64,000 nucleotides of DNA from Amycolatopsis sp. CA-128772 (GTDB lineage: Bacteria; Actinomycetota; Actinomycetes; Mycobacteriales; Pseudonocardiaceae), in assembly GCF_002904295.1 (NCBI RefSeq), contig NZ_PPHG01000069.1, positions 62,001-126,000 of the forward strand. Reading direction: 5' to 3'. This document shows, piece by piece, positions 1 through 8,977 of this stretch. Each line of letters begins with the position of its first letter. The first letter of the stretch is position 1. The position numbers and the translations under genes were made by a program. The notes below the pieces were generated by a model. The model ran no database searches and was not told where the DNA came from. It saw only the letters and a program-made list of their open reading frames with translations.

Positions 1-1428
1 GCGTGCCCCGTGCTCGCGCACGCCGCGGACGGACCCGGACCGGTGTGCGACCACCAGCCCACGGCGTACGAGGAACCGCCCCCGGGAGCCGTCTCCGTCG
101 AGCCGGGTGTCGACAGCGACCTCTCGGCCAAGACCGCCGCCCGTCCGGCCGGCACGACATTCTGGCTCCGGCCGGGCACCCACACGCTCGGGAACGACGA
201 GTACGGCCAGGTCGTCCCCAAGGACGGCGACGTCTACCTCGGCGCACCGGGCGCGATCCTCGACGGCCGCGGCGTCAACCGCGCGGCCTTCACCCAGCAG
301 GCGAGCAAGGTCGAGATCCACGGCCTCACCATCCGTGGGTTCGCCGCGCTGCAGGACCAGGGCGTGGTCAACCACGACTCCGGCAACGGCTGGCTCATCG
401 AGAACACCACCATCGAGGACAACGCCGGCGCGGGGCTGATGGCCGGCGCCGGCCAGGTCGTGCGGCACAGCTGCCTGCGCAACAACGGCCAGTACGGGCT
501 CAACGCGTACCAGGCGGGCGACGGCATCACCGGGCTCGTGCTGGAGGGCAACGAGATCACCGGCAACAACACCGGCGACTGGGAAACCAAGGTGCCGGGC
601 TGCGGGTGCAGCGGCGGCGCGAAGTTCTGGGCCGTGAACGGCGCCGACATCCACGGCAACTGGGTCCACGGCAACCACGGCGCCGGCCTGTGGGCCGACA
701 CGAACAACAACGACTTTCTCGTCGAGGACAACCTGTTCGAGAGCAACGACTCCGAGGCGCTGTTCTACGAGACCAGCTACAACCTGGTGCTGCGCGGCAA
801 CACCTTCCGCGGCAACAGCCTGGTGCAGGGCCGTACGTTCGCGGCGCGCGGCGACAACTTCCCGGTGGCGACGGTGTACCTCTCGGAATCGGGCGGCGAG
901 CCGCGCGTGCCGGCCCGGACGTCGGCCGTCGACATCACCGGCAACACCTTCGAGAACAACTGGGCCGGGATCACGTTGTGGGAGAACGCCGACCGCTTCT
1001 GCAACAGCCCGGCGAACACCTCTTCGGGCTACTGCACCAAGACGGCGCCGAAGTCTTCGTGCGCCGCGGGCACCATCGAAAAGCACCCGGCGTACGACGA
1101 CTGCCGCTGGAAGACGCAGCGGGTGGAGGTCCACGGGAACACCTTCCGGCTCGACGCGGGCAAGATCGGCTGCACGAGCCTGTGCGGCCGGATGGCGCTG
1201 CTGTCCAACTACGGGACGTTCCCGGACTGGTCGCCCTACAAGGGAACCGTGGTCGAGGAGGCCATCACCTTCGGGCAGGGCAACCGCTGGCACGACAACT
1301 CGTACACGGGGCCGTGGACCTTCGTCGTGCATGACACCTCCAAGACGGTCGACCCCGCGGGCTGGCAGGCAAAGCCCTACTCGCAGGACGAGTGCTCTTC
1401 GTTCACCGGCGGGACCGCCGGCTGCTGA
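1..1428 (+). CDS. Right-handed beta-helix repeat protein (5' end cut by window)
   Basis: The reading frame is open from base 1, so the true start and probably a signal peptide or lipobox lie outside the window. The 475 visible residues form a parallel beta-helix protein with repeated G-N-x-[IFW] turns (for example GNEITGNNTGDWE and GNTFRGN) and several Cys pairs (GCGCSGG, SLCGRM) suggesting export. It is a close paralog of the lipoprotein at 5429-6955, sharing GVVNHDSG, WADTNNNDFL, ESGGEPR and ENADRFCNSPANTSSG. The family includes polysaccharide epimerases and lyases (NosD/AlgG-type folds), but I do not see the AlgG DPHD motif, so the reaction is unknown. It converges on the exopolysaccharide operon and probably acts on the same polymer. 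Confidence 0.85.
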   Translation, partial: ACPVLAHAADGPGPVCDHQPTAYEEPPPGAVSVEPGVDSDLSAKTAARPAGTTFWLRPGTHTLGNDEYGQVVPKDGDVYLGAPGAILDGRGVNRAAFTQQASKVEIHGLTIRGFAALQDQGVVNHDSGNGWLIENTTIEDNAGAGLMAGAGQVVRHSCLRNNGQYGLNAYQAGDGITGLVLEGNEITGNNTGDWETKVPGCGCSGGAKFWAVNGADIHGNWVHGNHGAGLWADTNNNDFLVEDNLFESNDSEALFYETSYNLVLRGNTFRGNSLVQGRTFAARGDNFPVATVYLSESGGEPRVPARTSAVDITGNTFENNWAGITLWENADRFCNSPANTSSGYCTKTAPKSSCAAGTIEKHPAYDDCRWKTQRVEVHGNTFRLDAGKIGCTSLCGRMALLSNYGTFPDWSPYKGTVVEEAITFGQGNRWHDNSYTGPWTFVVHDTSKTVDPAGWQAKPYSQDECSSFTGGTAGC

Positions 1429-1630
1429 ATTCCACCTTGCACGACGGCTCCGACAATTTCCGGCGCAACCTCCCGCCGACAAGCCGTTTTCCATTGCGCC
1501 ATAGGGTAAAAGTCGCGAGCGGAGGATTTCGGACACCGACCGGTTCACCCTTTCCAGCGATGGCGTTCGCACGGGTGTTCGGTACCGTCGGAGACATGAC
1601 CGCTCCGACTTACCAGTGCCACCAGGCCCT

Positions 1631-2245
1631 TCAGGCCGCGGTGAAGCGCGCACTCGCCTCGCCGCGAAGACGTCCGGCGGGCAACCGCCGGTTCGAAAGG
1701 ACAAGCAAGAGATCCTGCGCCGCCCCGGTCAATGGCGTGCCGGTGCCGTACGACCAGTCGAGATCGTCGGCGCGCAGCGCGATGCCGGCGAGATCGGCGC
1801 CGAAGTACTTGACCTGCTTCGGTTTCATCGCGGTGAAGATGGCCTCGAGACGTTCCGGCGGAACCCGCCGATCCAGCCGCAGGGCGGTCGTGATGTCCAG
1901 GCCGTGGATCACGTCGTGGCTGAGCGCGCCGACCGCGCCCCCGCCCGGTGGCCGCCACGGGTGGCCGGCGTTGTCCCGCAACGAGGCGATGAGCGCTTCG
2001 CGGGAGAGCTCGGCGGCGTCACGCCCGGCCACGCGGTCGGCCATGGCGTTGAAGCGGCCACCGGACTTGAGCAGTTCCCGCAGGAACCGCCCGGTGGAAA
2101 ACCGGAACGGCATGGTCATGTGGGCGACCACCTCGGCCACCCGCCACCCGGCGCACAGGGTGGGCGAGTCCCAGCCGGATGGCGGAAGCTCGCCGAGGAG
2201 CACAGCGATTTCCCGCCGTTCGGCGGCGATCATGTCCTGGATCAT
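1631..2245 (-). CDS. Mycothiol-dependent maleylpyruvate isomerase-family protein
   Basis: A DinB-like four-helix protein of about 204 residues. The N-terminal stretch LCAGWRVAEVVAHM and the central SHDVIHGLDITTAL carry the histidines that bind a divalent metal in the mycothiol-dependent maleylpyruvate isomerase family. Members use mycothiol as a thiol cofactor or act as uncharacterised thiol transferases. I chose the ATG at 2245 because a GAAGGAGA ribosome-binding site lies just upstream; a longer reading to 2305 adds 20 residues without such a site. It lies downstream of the polysaccharide operon after a 118-bp gap, so it may be co-transcribed, but nothing links it functionally. The substrate is unknown. 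Confidence 0.78.
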   Translation of the reverse strand: MIQDMIAAERREIAVLLGELPPSGWDSPTLCAGWRVAEVVAHMTMPFRFSTGRFLRELLKSGGRFNAMADRVAGRDAAELSREALIASLRDNAGHPWRPPGGGAVGALSHDVIHGLDITTALRLDRRVPPERLEAIFTAMKPKQVKYFGADLAGIALRADDLDWSYGTGTPLTGAAQDLLLVLSNRRLPAGRLRGEASARFTAA

Positions 2246-2363
2246 GGGGGTCTCCTTCGGAGGTGGGTCTCCCGACCGACGAACGACCCGCGCGAGGATC
2301 GACACCTCTCGGAGGCCGACCCGGCCTCATGACCCGGTCGGCCGGGAATCGAACGTCCCTGCC

Positions 2364-3011
2364 TCAGAGCCGGTCCGCGACTCGATCCAGCAGCCACGCG
2401 GTCGCCGGCACCGCCGCCAACGCGGTGCAGAAACCCCCGACGGCATCCGTCGGGTAGTGGGCACCCAACGCCACCTCGGCCCACCCCATCGCCACCCCGG
2501 CGACCAGCGCCAACCCCGGCGCGAGCACCACCGCGGCCCCGCGCCCGAGCCCCAGCCGGTCGGTCAGCAGCAGCGCGACGACCAGCGCGAGCGCCGTGGC
2601 CATGGCCGTGTGGCCGCTCGGGTACGACAGGAACTCGCCGTGGATGGTGCGGCCGACGATCGGCTTGAGGACCGTCGTCACCGCCACCGTGACCACCACC
2701 CCGAGCACCGTCAGCACCGCCGTCCGCACCCGGTTGAGCAGGAAACAGATCCCGGCGAGGAGCGCCACCAGGATCACCGACCCCACCGGCTCGCCGCCGA
2801 AGTCGAAGACCAGCGCGAGGTAGCCCCACGGCGGCTGGACCCCGTCGACCGACGGCAGAATCGCCGCGTCGAGCCCGGTCAGGCCCGAGTCGTGGAAGTG
2901 GAGGATGCCGAGCGCCACGACGACCGCTGTCGCCAGCGCTGCCGACATCGCCAGCGGGGTGCGCAGCGCCGCCGGCAAGGCCGGGGGCGCCGTCCGGACG
3001 AGCTGCCTCAC
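2364..3011 (-). CDS. PAP2-family membrane phosphatase
   Basis: A 215-residue protein with about five to six hydrophobic segments and the type 2 phosphatidic acid phosphatase core. Motif C2 is YPSGHTAMATAL, preceded by KPIVGRT (partial C1). Motif C3 is GAHYPTD, but the Arg usually found before it (SR-x5-H) is replaced by Ala-Glu (AEVALGAHYPTD). The family hydrolyses lipid phosphates; in a polysaccharide operon the likely substrate is undecaprenyl (pyro)phosphate released by the polymerase or ligase. The GTG start at 3011 overlaps the TGA of the upstream glycosyltransferase (GTGA), which fixes the start and indicates translational coupling. The altered C3 motif leaves activity uncertain. Confidence 0.85.
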   Translation of the reverse strand: MRQLVRTAPPALPAALRTPLAMSAALATAVVVALGILHFHDSGLTGLDAAILPSVDGVQPPWGYLALVFDFGGEPVGSVILVALLAGICFLLNRVRTAVLTVLGVVVTVAVTTVLKPIVGRTIHGEFLSYPSGHTAMATALALVVALLLTDRLGLGRGAAVVLAPGLALVAGVAMGWAEVALGAHYPTDAVGGFCTALAAVPATAWLLDRVADRL

Positions 3012-4177
3012 CCGGCGATCGCCGCCTCGTACCCGGCGATCAGCCGGTCCAGCCCGACCGCCGGGGTGAAGTCCTTCTCGTACCGGACCCTGGCCGCGTC
3101 GCCCATTTCGCGGTTCCGGTCGCCGGTCACCGCGCGCAGGCGCTCGGCCAGCGAGGCCGGGTCGTCCGGTGCGTGCAGGAGGCCGGTGACACCGTCGTCG
3201 ACGAGCTCGGGGAACGCGCCGTGCGCCGCCGCCACCGTCGGCACTCCGGCCGCCATCGCCTCGACCACCACCAGGCCGAACGCCTCGAGCCAGGTCGACG
3301 GGGCGACCACCGCGACGGCGTCGGCGGTCAGCGCCCGGCACTCCGCCTTGTTCTGGAGGCCGACGTACGAGACGTCGGGACGCCCGGCCGCCCAGGCCGC
3401 GACCTCGTCCTGCATCGGACCGGTGCCGGCGATGACCAGCGGCACGCCCAGGGCGCCGCCGAGGCGGTCCCACGCCTGCATCAGCAGCCCGATCCCCTTT
3501 TCCTCGGTGATCCGGCCGAGGAACAGCACGTGCTTGCCGTCGCCGGTGCGGCGGACGCCGGGGTCGGTGACGAAGTTGTGCTTCACCGCCATCCGCTCGC
3601 CGGGCATCCCGGCCGACACCAGGAGGTCACGTTGAGCCGCCGAAATGCAGAAGAACCGGGAGATGCCCGTCCACCACCGGCGCCGGTTCGCGACCATGCT
3701 CGCCGCCATCGGGACCGTGGCCGCGGACGAACCGCGGTAGCAGCCGTGCTTCACCGCCGGCAGCGGTGAGCCGCCGACGCACTCGGTGCAGATGCGGCCG
3801 TCGCGGTGGAGCGTGCCGGGTGGGCAGACCATCGTGTAGTTGTGCAGCGTCGCGACCGCGGGCACGCCCGCGTCCGCGCACGCGGCGACCACCGACGGCG
3901 ACAGCAGCGGGAACGTGTTGTGGATGTGCACGACGTCCGGGCGCGACGCGCGCAGGCGGCCGGCGAGCTCCTTCCGCACCGCCGGGTTCCACGGCACCAT
4001 CAGCGGCACCGCCGCCTTGCGGGGCAGTGGCATCGCCCCGATGTCGTCGCTGCGACGTTCGAACAACGACACCTGGTGACCGCCCTCGGCGAGCAACGTC
4101 ACCTCGGCGTCGACGACGTTGTTCTCCCCGCTCGGCTGCTCGGACCGGTACCGGTTGTGCACCACGAGCACCTTCAC
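3008..4177 (-). CDS. GT4-family glycosyltransferase
   Basis: A 389-residue retaining GT-B glycosyltransferase. The N-terminal half holds the acceptor domain (HNRYRSEQPSGENNVVD, then DVVHIHNTFPLLSPS). The C-terminal half has the nucleotide-sugar domain with FLGRITEEKG, an IAGTGP strand and the EX7E-type motif in STWLEAFGLVVVEAMAAG. It probably adds one sugar to a lipid-linked repeat unit on the cytoplasmic membrane face. The GTG start at 4177 overlaps the stop of the polymerase/ligase gene by 4 bp, and its own stop overlaps the PAP2 gene by 4 bp, so it sits in a tightly coupled operon. Donor and acceptor cannot be read from the sequence. Confidence 0.88.
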   Translation of the reverse strand: MKVLVVHNRYRSEQPSGENNVVDAEVTLLAEGGHQVSLFERRSDDIGAMPLPRKAAVPLMVPWNPAVRKELAGRLRASRPDVVHIHNTFPLLSPSVVAACADAGVPAVATLHNYTMVCPPGTLHRDGRICTECVGGSPLPAVKHGCYRGSSAATVPMAASMVANRRRWWTGISRFFCISAAQRDLLVSAGMPGERMAVKHNFVTDPGVRRTGDGKHVLFLGRITEEKGIGLLMQAWDRLGGALGVPLVIAGTGPMQDEVAAWAAGRPDVSYVGLQNKAECRALTADAVAVVAPSTWLEAFGLVVVEAMAAGVPTVAAAHGAFPELVDDGVTGLLHAPDDPASLAERLRAVTGDRNREMGDAARVRYEKDFTPAVGLDRLIAGYEAAIAG

Positions 4178-5427
4178 GCGCTTGTCCCCTTCGCCGGGAT
4201 GAATGCTTGTTCGTCGGACTGCGGCACCCCGCGGACCAGCAGCGACGCGGCGACCGCCAGGTGCAGCAGGTACGGCGACGCGTCGCCGAGGCCGGCTTCG
4301 GTGTAGGAGGCCGAAATACAGTAGGTGATCAGGAAGATCGCGCACGCGCGAGCCAGCGACGGCGGCCGCAGCACGGCCACCACGACCAGCGTGAGGAGGA
4401 ACCCGGCGACCAGCGCAATACCGACGAAGCCTTGTTCGTGGTAGATCGCGAGCCAGCTGTTGTCGATCGGGAGGCCGTCGTAGGACTTGTCCGTCAGCCC
4501 GACGCCGAAGATGTACTCCAACGGCGTCCGGGGGGCGTCCAGCAGCGCGTCCCACACCTTCGCACGACCGGTCAGGCTGGAGAAGTTGTCCGCGCTCTGC
4601 CCGCGGAGGAACCACGTCTGCAGCGCACCCGCGAGCACGATGCCGGCGACTCCGCCGACCCCGACCGTCCACGCGAACACCTTCCGCGCGCGGGCGCTGG
4701 TCAGCACCATCGACAGGAAGGCCACCGCCAGGCCGGCGATCAGGCCGAGCGTCGCCGTGCGCGTGTGCGTGAGCATCAGCAGGCCCACCACCGGCACCAC
4801 GATCGCCAGCGCGCTGCGCCACGTCGTGCGGCGCCCGAACCAGAGGAGGAGCGTGAGCCCGGAGATGACGGCCGCGTACTGGCCGATCTGCGGCGGCGTG
4901 AGCGGCCAGATCGCGCCCGAAAGGCGACCGCCGTAGATGTCCGGCATGGCGTTGCCCGGCGAGATGGCCAAGCCGAGCGCCACCGACGCGAGCACGACCG
5001 CGTAGGTGCGGATGTGGTAGCGGACGAAGGCGAAACCACCGTCCCACCAGCGGGTAAGCAGCCAGAGCGTCGAGACGAACACCGTCAGCCGGAAGCACCG
5101 GAACAACGCGCCGGCGCCCTCCTGCAGGTCGGCGCTGGAGAGGATGCTCGACACCAGCAGGCCCGTCAACAGAAGGAGGTACGCGCTCGGCCGGATCCGC
5201 AGGTGCTTGTTCAGCACCAGCGCGATCACGAACGCCGTCATCAGCGAACCCATGGTCACCAGCTGGCTGACCGACCGCGGCAACGGGAGGACGGTCTTGG
5301 CGCCCGTCGAGCCGAGCGTGTTGAGGATCAGCAGGGCCCAGGCCAGGCCCGCCCACTTCGGCGTCGAGGAGGCGGGTTCGGGGGTGGCTTCGCCGCGGAT
5401 GCCGGCCGTTCCGGTGCGCGTCGCCAC
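4174..5427 (-). CDS. O-antigen polymerase/ligase-type membrane protein (Wzy/WaaL-like)
   Basis: A 417-residue polytopic membrane protein with about ten to twelve hydrophobic segments and a large central extracytoplasmic loop rich in polar residues (FLRGQSADNFSSLTGR). The stretch LTHTRTATLGLIAG resembles the Wzy_C/O-antigen ligase signature. It would polymerise lipid-linked repeat units outside the membrane or transfer the finished chain to an acceptor. The GTG at 5427 follows a GGCGGGGG tract that also encodes the end of the upstream beta-helix gene, one base after that gene's stop. No Wzx flippase or priming transferase is in the window, so the export set is incomplete here. Confidence 0.82.
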   Translation of the reverse strand: MATRTGTAGIRGEATPEPASSTPKWAGLAWALLILNTLGSTGAKTVLPLPRSVSQLVTMGSLMTAFVIALVLNKHLRIRPSAYLLLLTGLLVSSILSSADLQEGAGALFRCFRLTVFVSTLWLLTRWWDGGFAFVRYHIRTYAVVLASVALGLAISPGNAMPDIYGGRLSGAIWPLTPPQIGQYAAVISGLTLLLWFGRRTTWRSALAIVVPVVGLLMLTHTRTATLGLIAGLAVAFLSMVLTSARARKVFAWTVGVGGVAGIVLAGALQTWFLRGQSADNFSSLTGRAKVWDALLDAPRTPLEYIFGVGLTDKSYDGLPIDNSWLAIYHEQGFVGIALVAGFLLTLVVVAVLRPPSLARACAIFLITYCISASYTEAGLGDASPYLLHLAVAASLLVRGVPQSDEQAFIPAKGTSA

Positions 5428-5428
5428 G

Positions 5429-6955
5429 TCAGCCCCCGCCCTGCACGCTGTAGGTGCTGCCGGTGTCCTGCGAGTACGGCGCACCTTCCCATTCGCCGAT
5501 CTCGAGGACGCGGTCGGCGGAGTAGGCGATGAACGTCCACGGGCCGGCGTAGCTGTTGTCGTGCCAACGGTTGTCCTGCTTGAACGTGATTGCTTCCTGC
5601 ACATCGTCGCCCCGGTACGGCGACCAGTCCGGGTAGCTGCCGAAGTTGGACAGCAGGCCCATCCGGCCGCAGGAGGCCTGGCAGCCGACGACGGCCTGGT
5701 CGAGGACGAACTTGTTGTCGTGGATGTCGACGTGCTGAGTCTTCCAACGGCAGTCGGCCAGGAGCGCGCCGCTGGTGATCGCCGGGGCCGCGCACTGCTT
5801 GACGGCCGGCACCAGCCGGGTGCAGTCGCCGGAGGAGGTGTTGGCCGGGCTGTTGCAGAACCGGTCGGCGTTCTCCCACAGCGTGATCCCGGACCAGTTG
5901 TTCTCCAGGTAGTTGCGGGAGATTTCGATCTTGGCGGTGCGCGCCTTGATCCGCGGCTCGCCGCCGGACTCGGAGATGTAGACGGCCGACGTCGGGAAGT
6001 TGTCGCTCTTGTCGGCGTACCGGCGGCCGTCGACCCAGTTGTTCTTGCGGATCGTGTTGTCGCGGATGATCGCGTTGTAGCTGATCTCGTAGATGAGCGC
6101 GGCGCTATCGTTGTTCTCGATGAGGTTGCCCTCGATGAGGAAGTCGTTGTTGTTCGTGTCCGCCCACAGCCCGGTGCCGCGGTTGTCGTGCACCCAGTTG
6201 CCGCGCACGTCGGCACCGTTCACGTCCCAGAACTTGACCCCGCCGCTGCAGCCGCAGCCGTCGATCTTCGCTTCCCAGTCGCCGGTGTTGTTGCCGGCGA
6301 TCTCGTTGCCCTCGACGACCAGCGCGGTGATCGGCGTGCCGCCGGAGTAGGCGTTCATGCCGTACTGGCCGTTGCGGCGCAGGCAGTTGCCGCGCACCTG
6401 CTGACGCGCGCCCGCCATCAGGCCGGCGCCGTCGTTGTCCTGGATGGTCGAGTGCTCGATCACCCAGCCGTCGCCGGAGTCGTGGTTGACGACGCCTTCG
6501 TCGTGCGGGGCGGCGAAGCCCTGCACGGTCACGTAGGTGATCTTGACGTTGACCGCGTGCCCGGTGAAGGCGTACTGATTGATCTTCCGGCCGTCGACGA
6601 CCGCGCCGGGGGCGCCGATGTAGACGTCACCGTCCTTCGGGGACACCTGGTCGTACTTGTCGTCGCCGAGGATGTGCTTGCCCGGCTTGAGCCAGAAGGT
6701 CGTGCCGGCGTTGGCCGAGCGCGTCTTCACCGCCAGGTCGCCGGGCACCGCCGGGTCGATGACCACAGCTCCCGCCGGCGCCGCGGTGGGGCCGGCCGGT
6801 TCCTTGTCGCAGACCGCGGCCACCGACCCGCTGGGTGCGGAGGTGGCCCCGGCGGGGCCGGTGCCGGAGTCCGGCCCGCCGGAGCACGCCACAGCCGTGA
6901 GCAGGACGCCGAGCAGGGGCACGGCACGGCGGAGTCGGAAGCGGCGGGCTGTCAC
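5429..6955 (-). CDS. Secreted beta-helix lipoprotein, likely polysaccharide-modifying
   Basis: A 508-residue protein with an Arg-rich N-terminus, a hydrophobic stretch and the lipobox LLTAVAC (Cys at about residue 24), so it should be anchored to the outer face of the membrane. A Ser/Gly/Pro linker follows, then a parallel beta-helix from about residue 70 with many N-rich turns (GNEIAGNNTGDWE, WADTNNNDFL). Six or more Cys in the mature part suggest disulfides. It is a paralog of the partial gene at the window start. Its place between a heparinase-like gene and the polymerase/ligase gene suggests epimerase, lyase or binding activity on the exported polymer; no catalytic motif was identified. 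The GTG start lies 9 bp after the heparinase stop. Confidence 0.82.
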   Translation of the reverse strand: MTARRFRLRRAVPLLGVLLTAVACSGGPDSGTGPAGATSAPSGSVAAVCDKEPAGPTAAPAGAVVIDPAVPGDLAVKTRSANAGTTFWLKPGKHILGDDKYDQVSPKDGDVYIGAPGAVVDGRKINQYAFTGHAVNVKITYVTVQGFAAPHDEGVVNHDSGDGWVIEHSTIQDNDGAGLMAGARQQVRGNCLRRNGQYGMNAYSGGTPITALVVEGNEIAGNNTGDWEAKIDGCGCSGGVKFWDVNGADVRGNWVHDNRGTGLWADTNNNDFLIEGNLIENNDSAALIYEISYNAIIRDNTIRKNNWVDGRRYADKSDNFPTSAVYISESGGEPRIKARTAKIEISRNYLENNWSGITLWENADRFCNSPANTSSGDCTRLVPAVKQCAAPAITSGALLADCRWKTQHVDIHDNKFVLDQAVVGCQASCGRMGLLSNFGSYPDWSPYRGDDVQEAITFKQDNRWHDNSYAGPWTFIAYSADRVLEIGEWEGAPYSQDTGSTYSVQGGG

Positions 6956-6964
6956 GGGCGGGTC

Positions 6965-8977
6965 CTAACTGAAGTGGAGCAGGGTGGTGAGCTGTCCGGG
7001 AGTCCCGGAGCCGACAAGGGTGGTCGAAGGCTCCTTGCGGCCGAACCCCGCGGAATACCAGCCGAGCGGCGGCTCGGTGTCTCCCCGGTGCACGGTCCAC
7101 GAGAGCCCGGCCGGCAACTCCATGACGGCGGTGCGCACGGCGGTCCCGCCGAGTGACCCGGACACGCGGCCGACCAGCGGATCGGTCACCGCGGCGGCCT
7201 CCGAAGGTCCGGCGGGATCGGGATCGGCGACCCAGCGGAGCCGCGCGGTGGTCCCGTCGAGCATCACCGTCACCGCCGGGCCTAAGTGGAACGCCAGCCG
7301 CGCCGCGCCCGGGTCACCGTCGCCGAGGACCTCGTCCACGATGCTCAGCACGTCGCCGTCGAGCTCCACCGTGCGGCGGTGGAGCGCCGGTGCGTAGCCG
7401 TCGTGGGCCGCCGACCAGCGGGACGGGCCCGCGTCCGGCGTGTGCACGTCGAGCACCTTCGTCACCGCGTGCCGGGTCCACAGGAACGGGCCGCCCGAGA
7501 CCGACTGGTCACGGTTGTCCAGCTCGAGTGTGTTGTGCCCGAGCGTCGACCGGAAGTACGAGCGCCACTGCGGCTCGCCGTGGTAGCAGAACGTGCCCGG
7601 GTCGGCGAGGATGTCCACCCCGTCGTGGCGGACCTCCAGCGACAACGCGTCCGCGTGCGCGTGCGCCGCGATCGACAGGAAGCCGTGGGGGCCGCCGTCG
7701 CAGCGGACCCACAGCCGGCCGGACCGCAGGATCGTCATCCCGGCGTCACGCAGGTGCGCCGGGCGGCGGCCGGGGCGACCGCCCGAAGCCCGCGGGGTCC
7801 GGGCAGCCAGGGACGCCAGCAGCGCCGTGCGGACGTCGTCGCCCGGCACCGGCGGCCACCAGTCCAGGCGTCCGAACAGGACTTCGCCCGTCGCCAGCAG
7901 GGACGCCCAGCGGTCGGTCGAGGTGCCGTCGACGATCAGGCCGAAGCCGTCGTCGGCGTCGCCCTGGCGGGGCGGGCGCAGCCGGTTGTCCACAATGGAC
8001 GCCAGCGCGTCCGTCATCCGGAGCAGGACGTCCCACGTCGACTCCGGCACCGGTGTGCCCGCCGCGTCGGCCTCGACCGCCGCCGCCAGGCCGAGTTCCA
8101 ACACCAGGCCGTGGTACTCGGACGCCAGTTCGGCGTTGAGCCCCGACGCGAAGGTGTTGCGTGCCAGCTGGACGTCCAGCGAGCGCATCGCCGCCGAGCG
8201 CCAGCCCGCCGACTCCGGGAACCAGCCGAACGCGCACGCCGCCGCGAGCAGCCCGGCGTCCTCCGCGATGACGTGGTTGTTCGCCGACGAGCCGTGGCTG
8301 CGTAGCGTCGCCAGCCAGTTCTGGTGGTGCCACAGCTGGAGCTGGAAGTCCGGGTTGTCCTCGAACAGCTCCGCGGCACCCGGCCAGCCGTCGAGCAGCC
8401 GGCGCGTCCAGACCCACGACAACAGCCGGATGCCCAGCTCGATGCCGCTCACCCAGTGCGGCCCCTGCAACGGCGGGTTCGCCGCCCACCACGACCGCAG
8501 GTGCTCGGCCACGCGGGAGGCGTACGCCGAAGTCCCGGTCAGCGCGTAGGCCGCCGCCAGCACGGTGAGGTGCTGGTGCCGCGACGGCTCCCAGATCTGC
8601 TTGATGTCACCGACCGTGTCCTCCGACCGGTACGGCACATCGAACGCGTAGACATCCGAAGGCGCGCGGCGCCCGGTCTTCGGGTCGAGGAACCAGTCCG
8701 GCGCTTCGAAGTCCGAACGGTCCACCCCGAAGTACTCGGCGCGGCCGGCCATCAGCTCATCGGCGGTGGCCACGAGCCGCGAACCAGCTTCGCCGGAAAC
8801 CTTCCCCAGCACGCCGGCGGGCAGCGCCGAGGTGAAGCGCGGGTGCGACGGCCAGTCGGGCGGCGTGGGCAGCGAAGACCGCCACTGCCGCTGGACAACG
8901 GCATGCCGCGCACGCCCGACAACCTCAGCCGGCCCCATCCGCGACAGCCGGCGCAGGTACCAGCCGGGCCCCATCAT
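6965..8977 (-). CDS. Heparinase II/III-like protein (alginate lyase family)
   Basis: A 670-residue protein. The N-terminal half is an alpha/alpha-toroid with GSSANNHVIAEDAGLL, matching the NNH region that neutralises the uronate in heparinase II/alginate lyase-type enzymes. The C-terminal half is a beta-sandwich with HAHADALSLEVRHDG, DPGTFCYHGEPQWR and GHNTLELDNRDQS, the conserved His/Tyr-rich core of the Heparinase_II_III domain. Such proteins cleave or epimerise uronic-acid polysaccharides. I see no signal peptide, so it may act in the cytoplasm or leave by an unknown route; in O-antigen and capsule operons this family is often paired with the two-domain oxidoreductase found upstream here. 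The ATG at 8977 overlaps the stop of the small ORF before it. Confidence 0.88.
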   Translation of the reverse strand: MMGPGWYLRRLSRMGPAEVVGRARHAVVQRQWRSSLPTPPDWPSHPRFTSALPAGVLGKVSGEAGSRLVATADELMAGRAEYFGVDRSDFEAPDWFLDPKTGRRAPSDVYAFDVPYRSEDTVGDIKQIWEPSRHQHLTVLAAAYALTGTSAYASRVAEHLRSWWAANPPLQGPHWVSGIELGIRLLSWVWTRRLLDGWPGAAELFEDNPDFQLQLWHHQNWLATLRSHGSSANNHVIAEDAGLLAAACAFGWFPESAGWRSAAMRSLDVQLARNTFASGLNAELASEYHGLVLELGLAAAVEADAAGTPVPESTWDVLLRMTDALASIVDNRLRPPRQGDADDGFGLIVDGTSTDRWASLLATGEVLFGRLDWWPPVPGDDVRTALLASLAARTPRASGGRPGRRPAHLRDAGMTILRSGRLWVRCDGGPHGFLSIAAHAHADALSLEVRHDGVDILADPGTFCYHGEPQWRSYFRSTLGHNTLELDNRDQSVSGGPFLWTRHAVTKVLDVHTPDAGPSRWSAAHDGYAPALHRRTVELDGDVLSIVDEVLGDGDPGAARLAFHLGPAVTVMLDGTTARLRWVADPDPAGPSEAAAVTDPLVGRVSGSLGGTAVRTAVMELPAGLSWTVHRGDTEPPLGWYSAGFGRKEPSTTLVGSGTPGQLTTLLHFS

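Noticed and set aside
2335..2400. GTTCGATTC on the minus strand at 2347-2355, resembling a tRNA T-loop
   Set aside because: The flanking bases do not form a T-stem, no acceptor or anticodon stem could be drawn, and the region runs into the PAP2 coding sequence.
5144..7156. Plus-strand open frame of about 670 codons opposite the beta-helix and polymerase/ligase genes
   Set aside because: Val/Asp/Arg-rich shadow frame without recognisable domains; the opposite strand carries genes with signal peptide, lipobox and coupled starts.
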